Below the pieces are notes generated by a model, which worked only from the letters and a program-made list of their open reading frames with translations, was not told the origin of the DNA and made no database searches. From Amphiura filiformis (lineage: Eukaryota > Echinodermata > Ophiuroidea > Amphilepidida > Amphiuridae), in contig NC_092628.1 of the NCBI RefSeq assembly GCF_039555335.1, positions 98,274,536 to 98,338,535 on the forward strand: a stretch of 64,000 bases of DNA, given 5' to 3'. The position numbers were made by a program, and so were the translations under genes. Positions 11,320 through 24,624 of this stretch are shown here, piece by piece; positions within the stretch are counted from its first letter, which is position 1; every line of letters begins with the position of its first letter.

Positions 11320-14237
11320 GTTATGTGTATTACATCCCAAGACTTGCGTAATGTACGGAAACACATTTTTGTGCACAAAATTTTAGGCCTATATAACAAA
11401 ATGTATATTTTGTACAATTGTACAGCTATCGTTTATATGTATAAAAGTTACCTGTTATCAAAATGTCTGCCAAAAAACTGGTCATCGTTGCAACGATCTT
11501 TGATGCAAAAAAACTAAGGATATTCATGCCGGGACAGGCCGAAAACCTTACCTCGATTGTAAAATCCAGCCAATGCATGTCATAAACAATTCATTAAATT
11601 CATTGTGTATGTATCCTCGTGTCAAAAATTGCTGTGAAAGTACGGCGAATCCTCTCGTTTTTCAACAGCTACGCATGGCGATTTTGTTCGAGATAGGCCG
11701 AGCGACTCAGGCTAAGCATACCATTTACACGATATGAGATACCACTGAGTTTCTATTCTACATGTTTTTACGATTTGCGCATGCTCAGTACCCCATATGA
11801 TGTTGCCATTACAAGAAAATTTGATTTGTTATCAGGTAAAACCCAGGTTAGACGTACTTTGCTGGCGGGGTCACTTTAATTAATACCGTAAAAGGCCGTC
11901 GCGTTCATTGATTGGCTTACGATTGCAATAAATGGTTTTTGCAACCAATCACAAAACGGGTTATATGGCGCCTGTCTCACACCTGTGATTTATGAAGCGC
12001 ATCTGACATTTCTTTGTGAAATTTGCGATTCTCAGCAACGGGATTCCATGAAAATGACGATTATGTTATTCTGCAGGATCGGTTATAATTACTTTGTGAG
12101 TAAGTGCAAGTTGAAGTTAGTGAGTTTGTGGTTTCGTAAGTTATGTACAAGAGTGTTCTCAGGAAGCTGAAAGTGACAGGCTGTACTGAAGTCATCGATT
12201 GTATAAACAAGTTTTGCGAATAGCTGGACACATCACACATGAAGTGTGATGTGTCCAGCGAATCGCCAAACTTGTTTATACAGTTGACATTCTTCGCCTG
12301 TCACTTTCAGCTTCCTGAGAACACTCTTATGGTCGCATGTCATGAATTGGTCATCTTTTGTGTAACATAATGTAAAATGAGAAAAATATCACCAATTTTG
12401 ATTCAATTCAACACAACTTTTAATGAATACATTTTAGACCATTATAAGTATATATTTCTGGAAAGCTCATATTACAAGGATGCCAAATCAACAAAGCATA
12501 ACATCATAATACAGGGTGGGTGAGAAATATACAGGGTGGAACAACAACAAAATTAGCATCTTTCTTGTCATGGTGAACCCCATATTTTTCCTTTTCTGAA
12601 AGCTATGTAGATCAAAATAAATATGGATTCAGAAAGACATTGCATGGGTCCTTCAAACAAATTAGGAAGAAAGAGTTTAGTATCCCTTGCGTTAAACATA
12701 CAGGGTGGTCAAAAATTGTAAAATAATTTCACAATTTTTATGACACTTTTCAATCAAAAATTTTTTCCTCCATTTCTGGCACTAAAACTAATAGCATAAT
12801 TGAATTCCTCATAAAATTTCCTTAAAAATATGTGTTCTTTTGAATAAGCAGGGTGACTCAGGCAAGAGATAGTCCATTTGTCGGAGACATAGTATGCACA
12901 CTTTGTACAGTAACATATAGGGAAAACTGTCTTAATTAGCATTTAATTAGGCAATTAATTGGTTACATCTTTTGTTACAGTTGATGTACTATGAGGTAGA
13001 TCTACAATCCAGGATGATATATGTGCAATTTGAGGTCCATGCTATTTGTACTTTTCAAGATACAAAGGTTTGAAGTTTGCCATATTTTCACAATTTTGTG
13101 TATAACCCTATGGGGCTCTCCCGAACCGGCTCTCCCGAACCGGCTGCTCCATTGACACATCTTACATATTGAGGTATAAATCTCAAAGTACTTGTCCAAT
13201 TGACTTGGGGTTTTTTGTATTTGAAAAAGAACATAATTATCTACAAAATGACACCAAACTTTCTACAATCGGTATTACACTTTTAGAATAAACCTAACTT
13301 GAAGTGTGAAGAAAGCGTTTTCATGTTACGGCTGCTCCATTTTTGGGTGACCTATTTGTGACATGCGACCTTATACATAACTTACAAAACCACAAACTCA
13401 CTAACTTCAACTTGCACTACTCACAAAATAAAAAAAATATTAATTATTACTGATCCTGCAGAATAACTTACATTATTGTCAATTTCATGGACTCCTGTTG
13501 CTGAGAATCGCAAATTTCACAAAGAAATGTCAGGTACGCTTCATAAATCACAGCTGTGAAGCCGACTATATACCACTCGCTCGCATTTGCAGAAAAGCGA
13601 AACCGCATGGCACCGGGGCGTGACGTCATGGACATGTGCAAAATTTCTGACGGGCGCCATAACCTGTTTTGTGATTGGTTGCAGAAAACATTCATTGCGA
13701 TTGGAAGCCAATCAATGAATGCAACAGTCTTTTAACGGTATTAATTAATGGGACCCCGCCAGCAACGTACGTCTAACCTGATTGGTTTACAAAACTACAT
13801 GGATATTTGTTAAGCTAGTCAGCGTGCTCGCATTTTCGAGGTGATTTCATGTGGTGATCCAGCGATCGAGTATAAATTCAGGTTGACAACTGCTCTAGGT
13901 GCAATAACAATATTACAGGGACACAATCGCTGACATTTACACAATGAATTTAATGAATTGTTTATGACATGCATCAGCTGGATTTTACGATCGAGGTAAG
14001 GTTTTCGCAACTTTTCGGACTGTTCCGGCGTGAATATCCTTAGTTTTCTGGATCAAAGATGCTTCCGATGACCAGTTTTTTGTGGACACTTTGATAACAG
14101 GTAACTTTTATGTCATAGGGTAGAAACGATAGCTATACAATTGTACAAAATATACATTTTGTTATAGGCCTAAAATTATGTGCACAAAAATGTGTTTCCG
14201 TTCATTATGCAAATTTTGGGATGTTACACACATACTC
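11320..14237. mobile_element. Giant foldback element (arms about 0.9 kb), interrupted
   Basis: The sequence from about 11320 to 12238 is repeated in reverse complement from about 12242 to 14237, once a 1,040-bp insert in the right arm is removed. The centre is ACATCACACATGAAGTGTGATGT near 12240. Matching landmarks include GATTTATGAAGCGCATCTGA (left) with its complement near 13530, and TGTACAATTGTACAGCTATC (left) with its complement near 14130. The right arm carries about 100 bp (around 13555-13650) absent from the left. No coding capacity is seen. Confidence 0.85.
12331..13370. mobile_element. 1,040-bp TIR element nested in the palindrome, TTAT target duplication
   Basis: Its ends are GGTCGCATGTCA and TGACATGCGACC. 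It is flanked by TTAT at 12327-12330 and 13371-13374. The uninterrupted left arm of the palindrome supplies the pre-insertion state (complement AACACTCTTGTACATAAC). Inside, the phrase ACAGGGTGG recurs three times (around 12512, 12532 and 12700). There is no long open frame. Confidence 0.8.
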
Positions 14238-14239
14238 AA

Positions 14240-16060
14240 ACGTCACCTTCCACATGTCTGTCTGGTCTGCCCAGATCTCTGTAAAGGCTTCAGGGTTGTC
14301 TCTAGTAGATGATTGACCACTCTCCTTCAAAATCTAAATGGCAACTTGAACTTGGTAAGGCTTTGTTTTTGATGTCAACAGTACAAGATCATGATTGAAG
14401 GAGTTGTGGTAAACTCAAAGACAAAGTCTCAGATTGTGGGGCAGGAGCATGGGGAGAAAGGGCCGAGACAATATTAGACAATTTTAAAAAAGAAAAGAAA
14501 AAAAAAAAGGACCTGACCTACCGACCAAAACACTTGAACATCTAACCTGTGTTTGGGCAAGCAAACAATTTATATTGTTTGTGGCCTTATTTGAAGCTTT
14601 TGGAGTTCAAAGGTCACTACAGTTTGTCCACTCTGAACTAGAAAGTGACAACGCGCGCGTATACAGTGCGCAGTGCCGAGTCTCTGCTGCAGGTATGCGT
14701 GCCTTCAAAGTCGGCACCATGTTTGCGTCCGCGTTGGTACTTTGTACTTCAGAGTAGACAGACTGTAGCTGGCTTCGTTTTTGACCTGGCAGAGTTTTAT
14801 TTGTTAAGCTTATCAAACTTTTTGGACAGAGTTCTATATTTATTTACCTTTATATACGGGTCCAACACACCGGTGCGGTACAGTACTCAAAGGTATAATA
14901 AACCAAATTATAATCTTCAAATAATAAAATAAGACAATATTTCAACAGGAAATGGTGATATTTAACATCGCATTTACCTCATGTGTGTCGATAAATTTGC
15001 CGATTTTCTGCTAGGATGACGGGCTATCTGTAGTGATATAGCTAGCAAAGATTTGATTGGTCGGTTGAATGCTGAGTGGTGTGCTCGGATTGGTCACAAG
15101 TTGCTGATTGCCCAGTCAAGTTGAGTGTTTGATTGTTAGGCCAAGCAAAAAAAAAAAAAATAATAATAATAAAACATGTATATTGTCCGGACTTTTCAAA
15201 AATTGGTGAGGGAGGTCCTCATTATTTCTTATGTTATTTTTTTTACCATTTATTTCTGTGTAAAATTGCAATTGAACAGTGTTTTCCCCCTTATTTTTGT
15301 TATTTCTTCAAAGGCATACCCCTTTGTTTGCAATGTGTTTATAATGCTTGTTTCATACTGCCATGCCGCTTGCAGCTGAGCGGTATGATGCATGCGCATT
15401 GCATTATTAGATAGGAAAAATAACAAAAATATTTGAAAATCTCCAAAAATCGGTGAGGGCGGTGACGATACATGTTCAGTGGCGTAGATTTCTTTTTGAC
15501 ATTGGGGGGATGGGGTTGGAAAATTTTTTTGAATCCAGCACCTTTTTGCAATAGAATAAGCTTATGGTACAAATGCGCGCAAAGCGCATGAAAAATATTG
15601 GCATATTCAAGCTAAACTGATAGAAACATGGTGGAAAAGTGGATTAAATTAGGCCAAATATTCGGTTAATTTGGTCAGAAACCTACATGCAGTCGTCAAC
15701 ATTGGGGCCCCAGCAAAATATTGGGGATTTATCCCCCCCCCATCCCCTTGGGATCTATGCCTATGTACATGTTATTTATTTTACTTGGCCTTCTGCTTTA
15801 GTGCATGATGGTTATGGTAAAAAACAAGTAAAATTCTTTTCATCAAGGTGGGCATCTCCATTGTTGTTGCCCACACAGTTGAAAAGATCTTGAGCGCTAC
15901 CTGCCTGAATTGAGGTGCACCATGCACGGGTGGGTTGGTACAAGGAACAGATCCAGGGTTTAGATAGCAAGGAGGGTACCATATTCATTATCTGATACTA
16001 TCTGTAAATGTCAAGCAGTCTGAAATTTTGAGCCACATGGTGAACTATACTGCTCCAAGA
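14240..16060. other. Intergenic AT-rich sequence, no gene recognised
   Basis: Contains A-rich runs (around 14490 and 15148) and a poly-C tract near 15732. The phrase CAGTGGCGTAGATTTCTTTT near 15478 recurs near 51590, so part of it is an interspersed repeat. No splice-bounded open segment was seen. Confidence 0.4.
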
Positions 16061-16065
16061 AAGTA

Positions 16066-16621
16066 TCCTTACACTTGGAAAAATAATCACAATTTCAAAA
16101 CTGAACCATATTGGGGTAAATTTGTTTATTTAATAGAAGCAAAGTTGATTAGACGAAGGTCGAGTTTTAAAAGTGACAAACTGGCCTATTCAAAACTCCA
16201 CGGACTAGACATCTGGTTTGAGAGTGGTAAATGGCAAATTTGTGCGTGCCTTTAATTTTGAAACAAAACGAACAAAAGAAAACTGAAACAAAAGAGCTGG
16301 CAAATAAAATGGAAGTTATGAAAAGTACAGAGAAGTACAAACTGAAATAAATACTGCTTTAAATAAAGCTTCATTGAAGAAACTGTGTAGTCTCTTTGTT
16401 GCACTTGTTGGAATCTGTTTGCGCCTTGTATAGGCCAGTTTGTCACTTTTAAAACTGGACCCTCGTCTATTCAATTGCTTGTAACTTTACTTCTTGAGGT
16501 CACATTGGATTCAATGTGGTGTCATAATGTGCAGGATTAGATAGAGTATCTATTACAAAAACAAATTTACCCCAATATGGTTCAGTTTTGAAATGTGATT
16601 ATTTGTCCCAAGTTTAAGGGT
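16066..16621. mobile_element. Foldback element, arms 130-190 bp
   Basis: CAAAACTGAACCATATTGGG near 16096 reappears as the complement CCCAATATGGTTCAGTTTTG near 16571. The inner arms AGTGACAAACTGGCCTATT and AGGCCAGTTTGTCACTTTTA also pair. The loop is A-rich. Confidence 0.75.
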
Positions 16622-16688
16622 ACATTCCACCTGCACCCCAAGCACCAAGACTGGCATTTCCAAACCCCCTTGGATCTGATATTTTATT

Positions 16689-19065
16689 TTAGGGCAGTCC
16701 CTGATACATCCCTGGTTGGGGCACAGTTGGGGGCTGTTTGTTGCTGTGGTTGGGAATGTGATGATTATCTGGGGATAGGACACATGAGTGACGTGCATAG
16801 TTGTGCAAGTAGGGGGTTAATTGGTCATATACTGGTTGGGGTGTCAATCCATCTTAAAAAGTAGGGGGGTTAACATTTGGGTGTCTGTGGGGTGTGCAAG
16901 CATGATAGAGGGTGGATGTGCCCCCCATGAGATATCTTCAAAATTAAGCCCCATTTGAAGGCATTAGGTTCACATATGCCATTATGGGTTATAGTAGAAC
17001 AAAACTCATTACGTGGAGAGAATTGATCAAAAATTTAATTCCCTCCTGAGGTTCGTATCTGTCAATGAGTTGACTAGATCACAAGGATGTCATTATAGCT
17101 AGAGGCAGTATATAACACAAATGGGTCAATGAGTTGTAAACATAAAAATGACCTGGTGTGGTATTTGGTTCCCAGGAAGTGAGTTTTGCCTGAGGCAATT
17201 TGTGGTTAATTGTTGATCCCTCACTACAAGAGTTATTACCGTCAATTTGGTTTAAAAAGGAGATGAGAGATGATCAAATCTCTTCAGGTAACAAAAGCGT
17301 AATGTGAGAATGTAAGTCTAATAGACTGACGTTGGGGACCAGGGGCTGTGCAAGTTGGATTTTTTTCCAAATAAAGCCCCAATTGAAACCATTTGGTGCA
17401 TATTTCTGCACATAGTCTATTATGTTGTGCTTGTCTGAATCTTATGACTTTATGATTAGTTGCTATAACTTGGGAAACATTTGAGAGGGGAACAATATGT
17501 CGAGGAACAGACATGCAATAAAAACATGAAAATTTACTCAATCTGGCAGGAATAACGGGCAAAAAGCGGGTGATTTTACTTATGCCCGTGGGGGCTTTGA
17601 GACAAACTATTAATTTAAGATGGCTTAATAATATTGAAATTATTGCGATGTTTTTAACAGAGGAACCTTGGAGTCCACCCCAGGGAGTCCACCCAGGGGC
17701 CCCTAAGTGGTTCAACTGCATCCAATAGACAGATTTTGCATATTACAGGAAATCCAGGAGACTGAAGCCGGTCCACCATGAGGGCATGCCACTGTGTTAG
17801 TACACATCAATTCAGGGCAATATCCATAAGGGTCAGTCCATGTCAAAACAGACTGAGTGTACACCCACCCTCTTGGATTATGCTCTCCTTTGGCTCAGGG
17901 GTACCTTTCATGGACCCCTAGGTGAGGTCACAAGAAAAAATTCAAATTCAATTTCGTTTCGAATGGCGGGCCATCTAAGTTTGGCGACCTTGACCAAAAT
18001 TGGGAATTTAAGGTGTCCAAATGACAAAGCGCTCTCTTTGAGAGGCATTTTCTCCTTAATTAAATTAGTTGTGACCCTCTTTTGAATGTGGTCACTCACT
18101 GGCTGTGTCTGAAATGCCTAATGCCAAAAAAGATTGATTTGAATTTCGTTGGGATTTCAGAGGGGTCAAAATCAGCACTTCATACTGTTCAATCAAATTA
18201 TCTTTGATTTTGAAGGACCCATGATAATGCCACAGTGCACTTATAGGTCCTAATTATGTTCAGAATGGATTAACCATGTGCCAATGTCTATGAGCAATTC
18301 AAAAAGAGAAATTTCTAGACCCCCTACAGAATTTTAGGCCCCCTAAAGTGGTTCAGCCACAAATGGCGCTTAAAATCGGCAAATTTTGACACCTAATAAC
18401 TTTAGGTGTACACCAGATATGAATTTCTAGTCTTTTGCATCTGAAAGAATGTAGTCTTATGTTACTAGGAACATAAGATTTGTTTTGTATTTTTTGTGTT
18501 TTGATACTTTCAAAAAGGTCGTTGACCTATGAACATTTTTCGTCATAGCGCCCTCCTGAAAGGTCTGACACATAACAAACTATACATTTTTGGTATCCTC
18601 ATGACCATACGAGTAATTTGATATATTACTTGACATAATTGGGAGCATTCTGAAAATTTGACCCCATAACCTGTACTTTGCATGTGCATCGTTGCCAGGA
18701 AGTGCATTTTTGACCCCCTTAAAAATCCATACAAAGGATTAGAAAGAGTTTTTTCTTATTACTTGACTCAAGAGCAACTTGAAATATCAGGATAAATAAT
18801 ACAAATGGCTATAAAGTGATCAAAAATATAAAAAAATATCATACTAAAATTGGCATTTTGTACCGTATCCTGTATGCATGGTATGTTAGGCAAAAATGAC
18901 TATTTTTGAAAGCGTCAACTTAATACTAAAACACAAAAATACAAAACAAATCTTATGTTCCTAGTAACATTAAACTACATTCTTTCAGATGCAAAAGACT
19001 AGAAATTCATATCTGGTGTACACCTAAAGTTATTAGGGGTCAAAATTTGCCGACTTTAAGTGCCA
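16689..19065. repeat. 2.38-kb direct duplication, copy 1
   Basis: Starts TTAGGGCAGTCCCTGATAC and ends CCGACTTTAAGTGCCA. It is nearly identical to 19168-21550, with only scattered substitutions and small indels. It contains the left arm of a foldback (about 17830-18530) and a right arm cut short at 18909-19065. A minus-strand open stretch inside (17284-17721) matches no family I know. Confidence 0.9.
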
Positions 19066-19167
19066 GTGAGTTAGATCGAGAGGTGACACTTATGGATATA
19101 TTCCAAGATGCTGATTACCTGAAGAGAAAAAATACAGACGATCCATTGGCGCGAGAGGAAGTAGGAC
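19066..19167 (+). pseudogene. 102-bp coding-like segment trapped between the duplicated copies
   Basis: Reads open for 34 codons on the plus strand, including REVTLMDIFQDADYLKRK and then DDPLAREEV. The composition is acidic, helical and protein-like. It belongs to neither duplicated copy and is unlike the AT-rich repeats beside it. The minus strand has an acceptor-like TTTTTTCTCTTCAG within it, so an exon edge on either strand is possible. The parent gene is not recognised. Confidence 0.35.
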
Positions 19168-21550
19168 TTAGGGCAGTCCCTGATACATCCCTGGTTGGGG
19201 CACAGTTGGGGGCTGTTTGTTGCTGTGGTTGGGAATGTGATGATTATCTGGGGATAGGACACATGAGTGACGTGCATAGTTGTGCAAGTAGGGGGTTAAT
19301 TGGTCATATACTGGTTGGGGTGTCAATCCATCTTAAAAAGTAGGGGGGTTAACATTTGGGTGTCTGTGGGGTGTGCAAGCATGATAGAGGGTGGATGTGC
19401 CCCCCCCCCCGCAGATATCTTCAAAATTAAGCCCCATTTGAAGGCATTAGGTTCACATATGCCATTATGGGTTATAGTAGAACAAAACTCATTACGTGGA
19501 GAGAATTGATCAAAATTTAATTCCCTCCTGAGGTTCAGTATCTGTCAATGAGTTGACTAGATCACAAGGATGTCATTATAGCTAGAGGCAGTATATAACA
19601 CAAATGGGTCAATGAGTTGTAAACATAACAGTGACCTGGTGTGGTATTTGGTTCCCAGGAAGTGAGTTTTGCCTGAGGCAATTTGTGGTTAATTGTTGAT
19701 CCCTCACTACAAGAGTTATTACCGTCAATTTGGTTTAAAAAGGAGATGAGAGATGATCAAATCTCTTCAGGTAACAAAACGTAATGTGAGAATGTAAGTC
19801 TAATAGACTGACGTTGGGGACCAGGGGGCTGTGCAAGTTGGAATTTTTTTCCAAATAAAGCCCCAATTGAAACCATTTGGTGCATATTTCTACACATAGT
19901 CTATTATGTTGTGCTTGTCTGAATCTTATGACTTTATGATTAGTTGCTATAACTTGGGAAACATTTGAGAGGGGAACAATATGTCGAGGAACAGACATGC
20001 AATAAAAACATGAAAATTTACTCAATCTGGCAGGAATAACGGGCAAAAAGCGGGTGATTTTACTTATGCCCGTGGGGGCTTTGAGACAAACTATTAATTT
20101 AAGATGGCTTAATAATATTGAAATTATTGCGATGTTTTTAACAGAGGAACCTTGGAGTCCACCCCAGGGAGTCCACCCAGGGGCCCCTAAGTGGTTCAAC
20201 TGCATCCAATAGACAGATTTTGCATATTACAGGAAATCCAGGAGACTGAAGCCCGGTCCACCGCAGGGCATGCCACTGTGTTAGTACACATCAATTCAGG
20301 GCAATATCCATAAGGGTCAGTCCATGTCAAAACAGACTGAGTGTACACCCACCCTCTTGGATTATGCTCTCCTTTGGCTCAGGGGTACCTTTCATGGACC
20401 CCTAGGTGAGGTCACAAGAAAAAAATTCAAATTCAATTTCGTTTCCGAATGGCGGGCCATCTAAGTTTGGCGACCTTGACCAAAATTGGGAATTTAAGGT
20501 GTCCAAATGACAAAGCGCTCTCTTTGAGAGGCATTTTCTCCTTAATTAAATTAGTTGTGACCCTCTTTTTGAATGTGGTCACTCACTGGCTGTGTCTGAA
20601 ATGCCTAATGCCAAAAAAGATTGATTTGAATTTCGTTGGGATTTCAGAGGGGTCAAAATCAGCACTTCATACTGTTCAATCAAATTATCTTTGATTTTGA
20701 AGGACCCATGATAATGCCACAGTGCACTTATAGGTCCTAATTATGTTCAGAATGGATTAACCATGTGCCAATGTCTATGAGCAATTCAAAAAGAGAAATT
20801 TCTAGACCCCCTACAGAATTTTAGGCCCCCTAAAGTGGTTCAGCCACAAATGGCGCTTAAAATCGGCAAATTTTGACACCTAATAACTTTAGGTGTACAC
20901 CAGATATGAATTTCTAGTCTTTTGCATCTGAAAGAATGTAGTCTTATGTTACTAGGAACATAAGATTTGTTTTGTATTTTTGTGTTTTGATACTTTCAAA
21001 AGGTCGTTGACCTATGAACATTTTTTAGTCATAGCGCCCTCCTGAAAGGTCTGACACATAACAAACTATACATTTTTGGAATCCTCATGACCATACGAGT
21101 AATTTGATATATTACTTGACATAATTGGGAGCATTCTGAAAATTTGACCCCATAACCTGTACTTTGCATGTGCATCGTTGCCAGGAAGTGCATTTTTGAC
21201 CCCCTTAAAAATCCATACAGAGGATTAGAAAGAGTTTTTTCTTATTACTTGACTCAAGAGCAACTTGAAATATCAGGATAAATAATACAAATGGCTATAA
21301 AGTGATCAAAAATATAAAAAATATCATACTAAAATTGGCATTTTGTACCGTATCCTGTATGCATGGTATGTTAGGCAAAAATGACTATTTTTGAAAGCGT
21401 CAACTTAATACTAAAACACAAAAATACAAAACAAATCTTATGTTCCTAGTAACATTAAACTACATTCTTTCAGATGCAAAAGACTAGAAATTCATATCTG
21501 GTGTACACCTAAAGTTATTAGGGGTCAAAATTTGCCGACTTTAAGTGCCA
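19168..21550. repeat. 2.38-kb direct duplication, copy 2
   Basis: Same content as 16689-19065, offset by 2,479 bp. Unlike copy 1 it continues beyond its end into the full right arm of the foldback. A poly-C run near 19400 is longer here than in copy 1. Confidence 0.9.
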
Positions 21551-22090
21551 TTTGTGGCTGAACCACTTTAGGGGTGACCTAAAATTCTGTAGGGTCTAGA
21601 AATTTCTCTTTTTTTAATTGCTCATAGACATTGGCATATGGTTAATCCATTCTGAACATAATTAGGACCTATAAGTGCACTGTGACATTATCATGGGTCC
21701 TTCAAAATCAAGATAATTTGATTGAACAGTACGAAGTGCTGATTTTGACCCCCTCTGAAATCCCAACGAATGTCCGACATCTCTCTTTTGTGGCGTTAGG
21801 TATTTCAGACACAGCCTGGTAGTGACCACATTCAAAAAGAGGATCACAACTGATTCAATTAAGAAGAAAGTGCCCCTCAAAGAGAGCACTTTGTCATTTG
21901 GACCCCTTAAATTCACAATTTTGGTCGAGGTCGCCAAACTTTGATTGTCCGCCATTCATAAGCGAAATGGAATTTGATTTTTTTCTTGTGACCTCACCTA
22001 GGGATCCATGAAAGGTACCCCTGAGCCAAAGGAGAGCAAAATCCAAGAGGGTGGGTGTACACTCAATCTGTTTCGACATGGACTGACCCA
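20313..22090. mobile_element. Complete foldback with arms of about 690 bp
   Basis: The left arm (about 20313-21001) and right arm (about 21388-22090) are inverted copies. GGGTCAGTCCATGTC starts the left arm and GACATGGACTGACCC closes the right. CTAAAGTGGTTCAGCCACAA (left) pairs with its complement near 21552. The arms have diverged more than the two direct copies have, so the palindrome is older than the 2.38-kb duplication. Confidence 0.85.
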
Positions 22091-22150
22091 TAAGCCATAA
22101 ACCTAGGTGTGTTGGATTTGACCCTGACAACCAAAGGTTTAGACTAATCC

Positions 22151-22353
22151 AAACATGCAAAGTACTAGTAGATTTAACACAAACATATATTGAGATAGTT
22201 ACCTCAATATGTCGATGTGTACAACACACATCCTCATCAGGAGGGCTCCAATGATGAACTGATGGAGTTGAATGTTGTACACATCAAAATATTGAGGTAA
22301 CTATATCAAATATATGTTTGTTGAATGACAGTTTAAATCTACTTTGCTTGTTT
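22151..22353. mobile_element. Hairpin MITE
   Basis: CAAACATATATTGAGATAGT and TGTACAACACACATCC on the left pair with GTTGTACACATCAAAATATT and ATATATGTTTG on the right. The outermost AAACATGCAAAGTA and TACTTTGCTTGTTT also pair. The loop is about 30 bp. Confidence 0.75.
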
Positions 22354-22359
22354 ATATAA

Positions 22360-24210
22360 TACCAACACGTATGAACATACACAGTTCCAAACATGTTTGT
22401 GAAGCATTTGGAAATGTTATTCTCACACATTGCATATAATAATTGTACATCCATAGAACCAAAAATAAGACTTTCTCATGTGAAAACCATAATATGAAAA
22501 CCACATTATTATTTTTATTTATTTTTTTGCCAAGATCCCACTATAAAATCACATAATTTATGGACAGGAAAGAAAAAAATAAGACAAAAACAACAATCTA
22601 AGCACATAAAAATTCCTTTACAGTACTATTAACATTTTTAATCAAACTCATGTCTTGTAACAGAAAGGAAACATTCTTGCCCTTTTTCACAATACAATAA
22701 TATAGAAATTTAGCAACAGTGGTGTGACCAGGTTTTCAAAAGTGGGGGCTACTGGTCCAATTCCCCAAAATGCTCAAAAATTTGAAGCCCCATACTTTTC
22801 CCCTGACTGTGTGCATTTCTCCTGACTGACTAATGTGGGGATCATGGGGGACCTGCCCCCTTTGCACATGCCACTGCTTAGCAAGATATACAGTATAATA
22901 TTAGTACAAAAATAATAAAGCAATAAGTATAAGCAGAAGTAACCATATTTTCATGTGATAGAATTTAGTAAAACACCCTGAACACCATAAAACAATATAA
23001 GTTAAGGTATATTTTTATTCTTGAAATTAAATTGAAACTTAAATTCTGTGAAAATCATCATGTTTTTTTGTTTTCTAATTGGAATGTGTTTCTAAAATAT
23101 AAGGAAGGAAAGGAGATTTTTGTTACTTCCGGTTCAAAAAAGTTTGCTCAGTTACCATTCTGACAGGCAACAGTTTTCAAGGCATAACTATAAGTAGATT
23201 CTAACTGTGACTTCCATATATTATTGGATGATTCTTACTGCATTTCAGAGTTTTTCAATATTATAATAGTGGGAATTTTCAAGGAACATTAATTTGTGCA
23301 CTTTCACACTCAACACAACTCACATAAAAATAAAAACCGGGCATAGCACAAACAATTACATGCATGAAAATTACCATTTTTGAATTAGCCTATTTGATAA
23401 TTTCATATCTAATTTTGTTATTCTCTCATAAATGCACCCTGAAAACAACTGCCTTGTTTAGATTGGACTTCTGAAAATGGTATTTGCAGTGATATAGAAA
23501 TATAATTACATATAGAATTGATTACAACCAATTATTGAAAAAAATGTGGTAAATGCAAGGAAAGTATGTAATACTGTAGTACAGTACTCACTATCTTGGT
23601 ATAAAAGTATACTATAGCAGATTCAACCCACCGTGGAACGTTTCTCAAACAAATTCACGCTACCAGGTGATCATGCATATCACACTCTGCATGACAGGCA
23701 GATGATTGACCGGCAAGCCTGGATTTGTTGGAAAAATGTCCCACAATGGGTTGCATCTGCTATACTATGATCCAAAATCTATCGCTTAAATTAATTTTTA
23801 CTCGAAATAAACATACCCTATAAAATATTTTATTAATTTATACAATGTGAGTTTGTTACATAGAATAGATGCGTAGTCATATTATACCAAAACACTTAAA
23901 ATTTATTTCAAATTGTATTAAATAATAAACAGATATTAATGTTGACTTTACATTGCAGAGTATAAAAGTATAACATAATAGTCATGTCACTGTTCTGTCA
24001 AAACTACCTCATCTTCTTATTCTAATAGTCACATGTCAGGTTTTGTTGCTAGTTTTTTGCAAGGTAGACAAAAATCACATACATTTTTGACAGAACAGCA
24101 CTAATAGTTAGCTATCCAAATTTGCATAAATTATTTCCCAAGTAACACAATTATAAGGACAAAATTTAAAAACAGCAGCATTATGTTGATGGCTCAGTGA
24201 CAGAAAGACA
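22360..24210. other. AT-rich sequence with one short inverted-repeat element
   Basis: The only structure seen is a 152-bp element at 23613-23764 bounded by TATAGCAGATTCAACCCA and TGGGTTGCATCTGCTATA. No exon or RNA gene is recognised in the rest. Confidence 0.45.
23613..23764. mobile_element. Short TIR element (MITE-like)
   Basis: The 18-bp ends TATAGCAGATTCAACCCA and TGGGTTGCATCTGCTATA are inverted repeats with one mismatch, and pairing continues imperfectly inward (CAAACAAATTC with GGATTTGTTGG). Confidence 0.6.
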
Positions 24211-24217
24211 TGTCTAC

Positions 24218-24397
24218 TGGGCTATTCCAGTTAAAATATATAGACCCCCTATGGAAAACATGACATTAATCTGCTTCACAGGGGGTGTAGATTTTAAATT
24301 TCAGGTAACTCCATTTGAAAGTCACACTCCTTGTGTGGGAGATTGGGGTCATTTATCTTCTGTAAGAGGTGCATTGGATGTCAACTGAAATAGCCCA
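24218..24397. mobile_element. 180-bp MITE of the TGGGCTATTCC family
   Basis: Begins TGGGCTATTCCAGTT and ends AACTGAAATAGCCCA. The same terminal motif bounds larger elements at 45294-58106 and 50686-52239, so at least three relatives lie in this window. CACAGGGGGTGTAGATTT inside echoes the subterminal part of the others. Confidence 0.75.
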
Positions 24398-24624
24398 TTA
24401 ACTGCTTGTATGATTACCTATAAGATCTCACACTATCAAAGATCACTTCCATTGAAAAGTGTACTAAAGTCGCCCTAAGAAAATATCATTTTTATTTCAC
24501 AGGATGGTTGACTAGGACAAACAATAGGTTGATGACCATCATTATTTTTAAGACTTGCCCTCAAAGTCCACGATGTCTAGGAATTAAGTACATACTCTTC
24601 ATGCAAAATCATGCCACAGTTTCT

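Noticed and set aside
17284..20205. Minus-strand open stretches of about 145-156 codons, one in each 2.38-kb copy
   Set aside because: They match each other only because the DNA is duplicated; they diverge by frameshift at their ends, have no recognised domain, and lie in a foldback.
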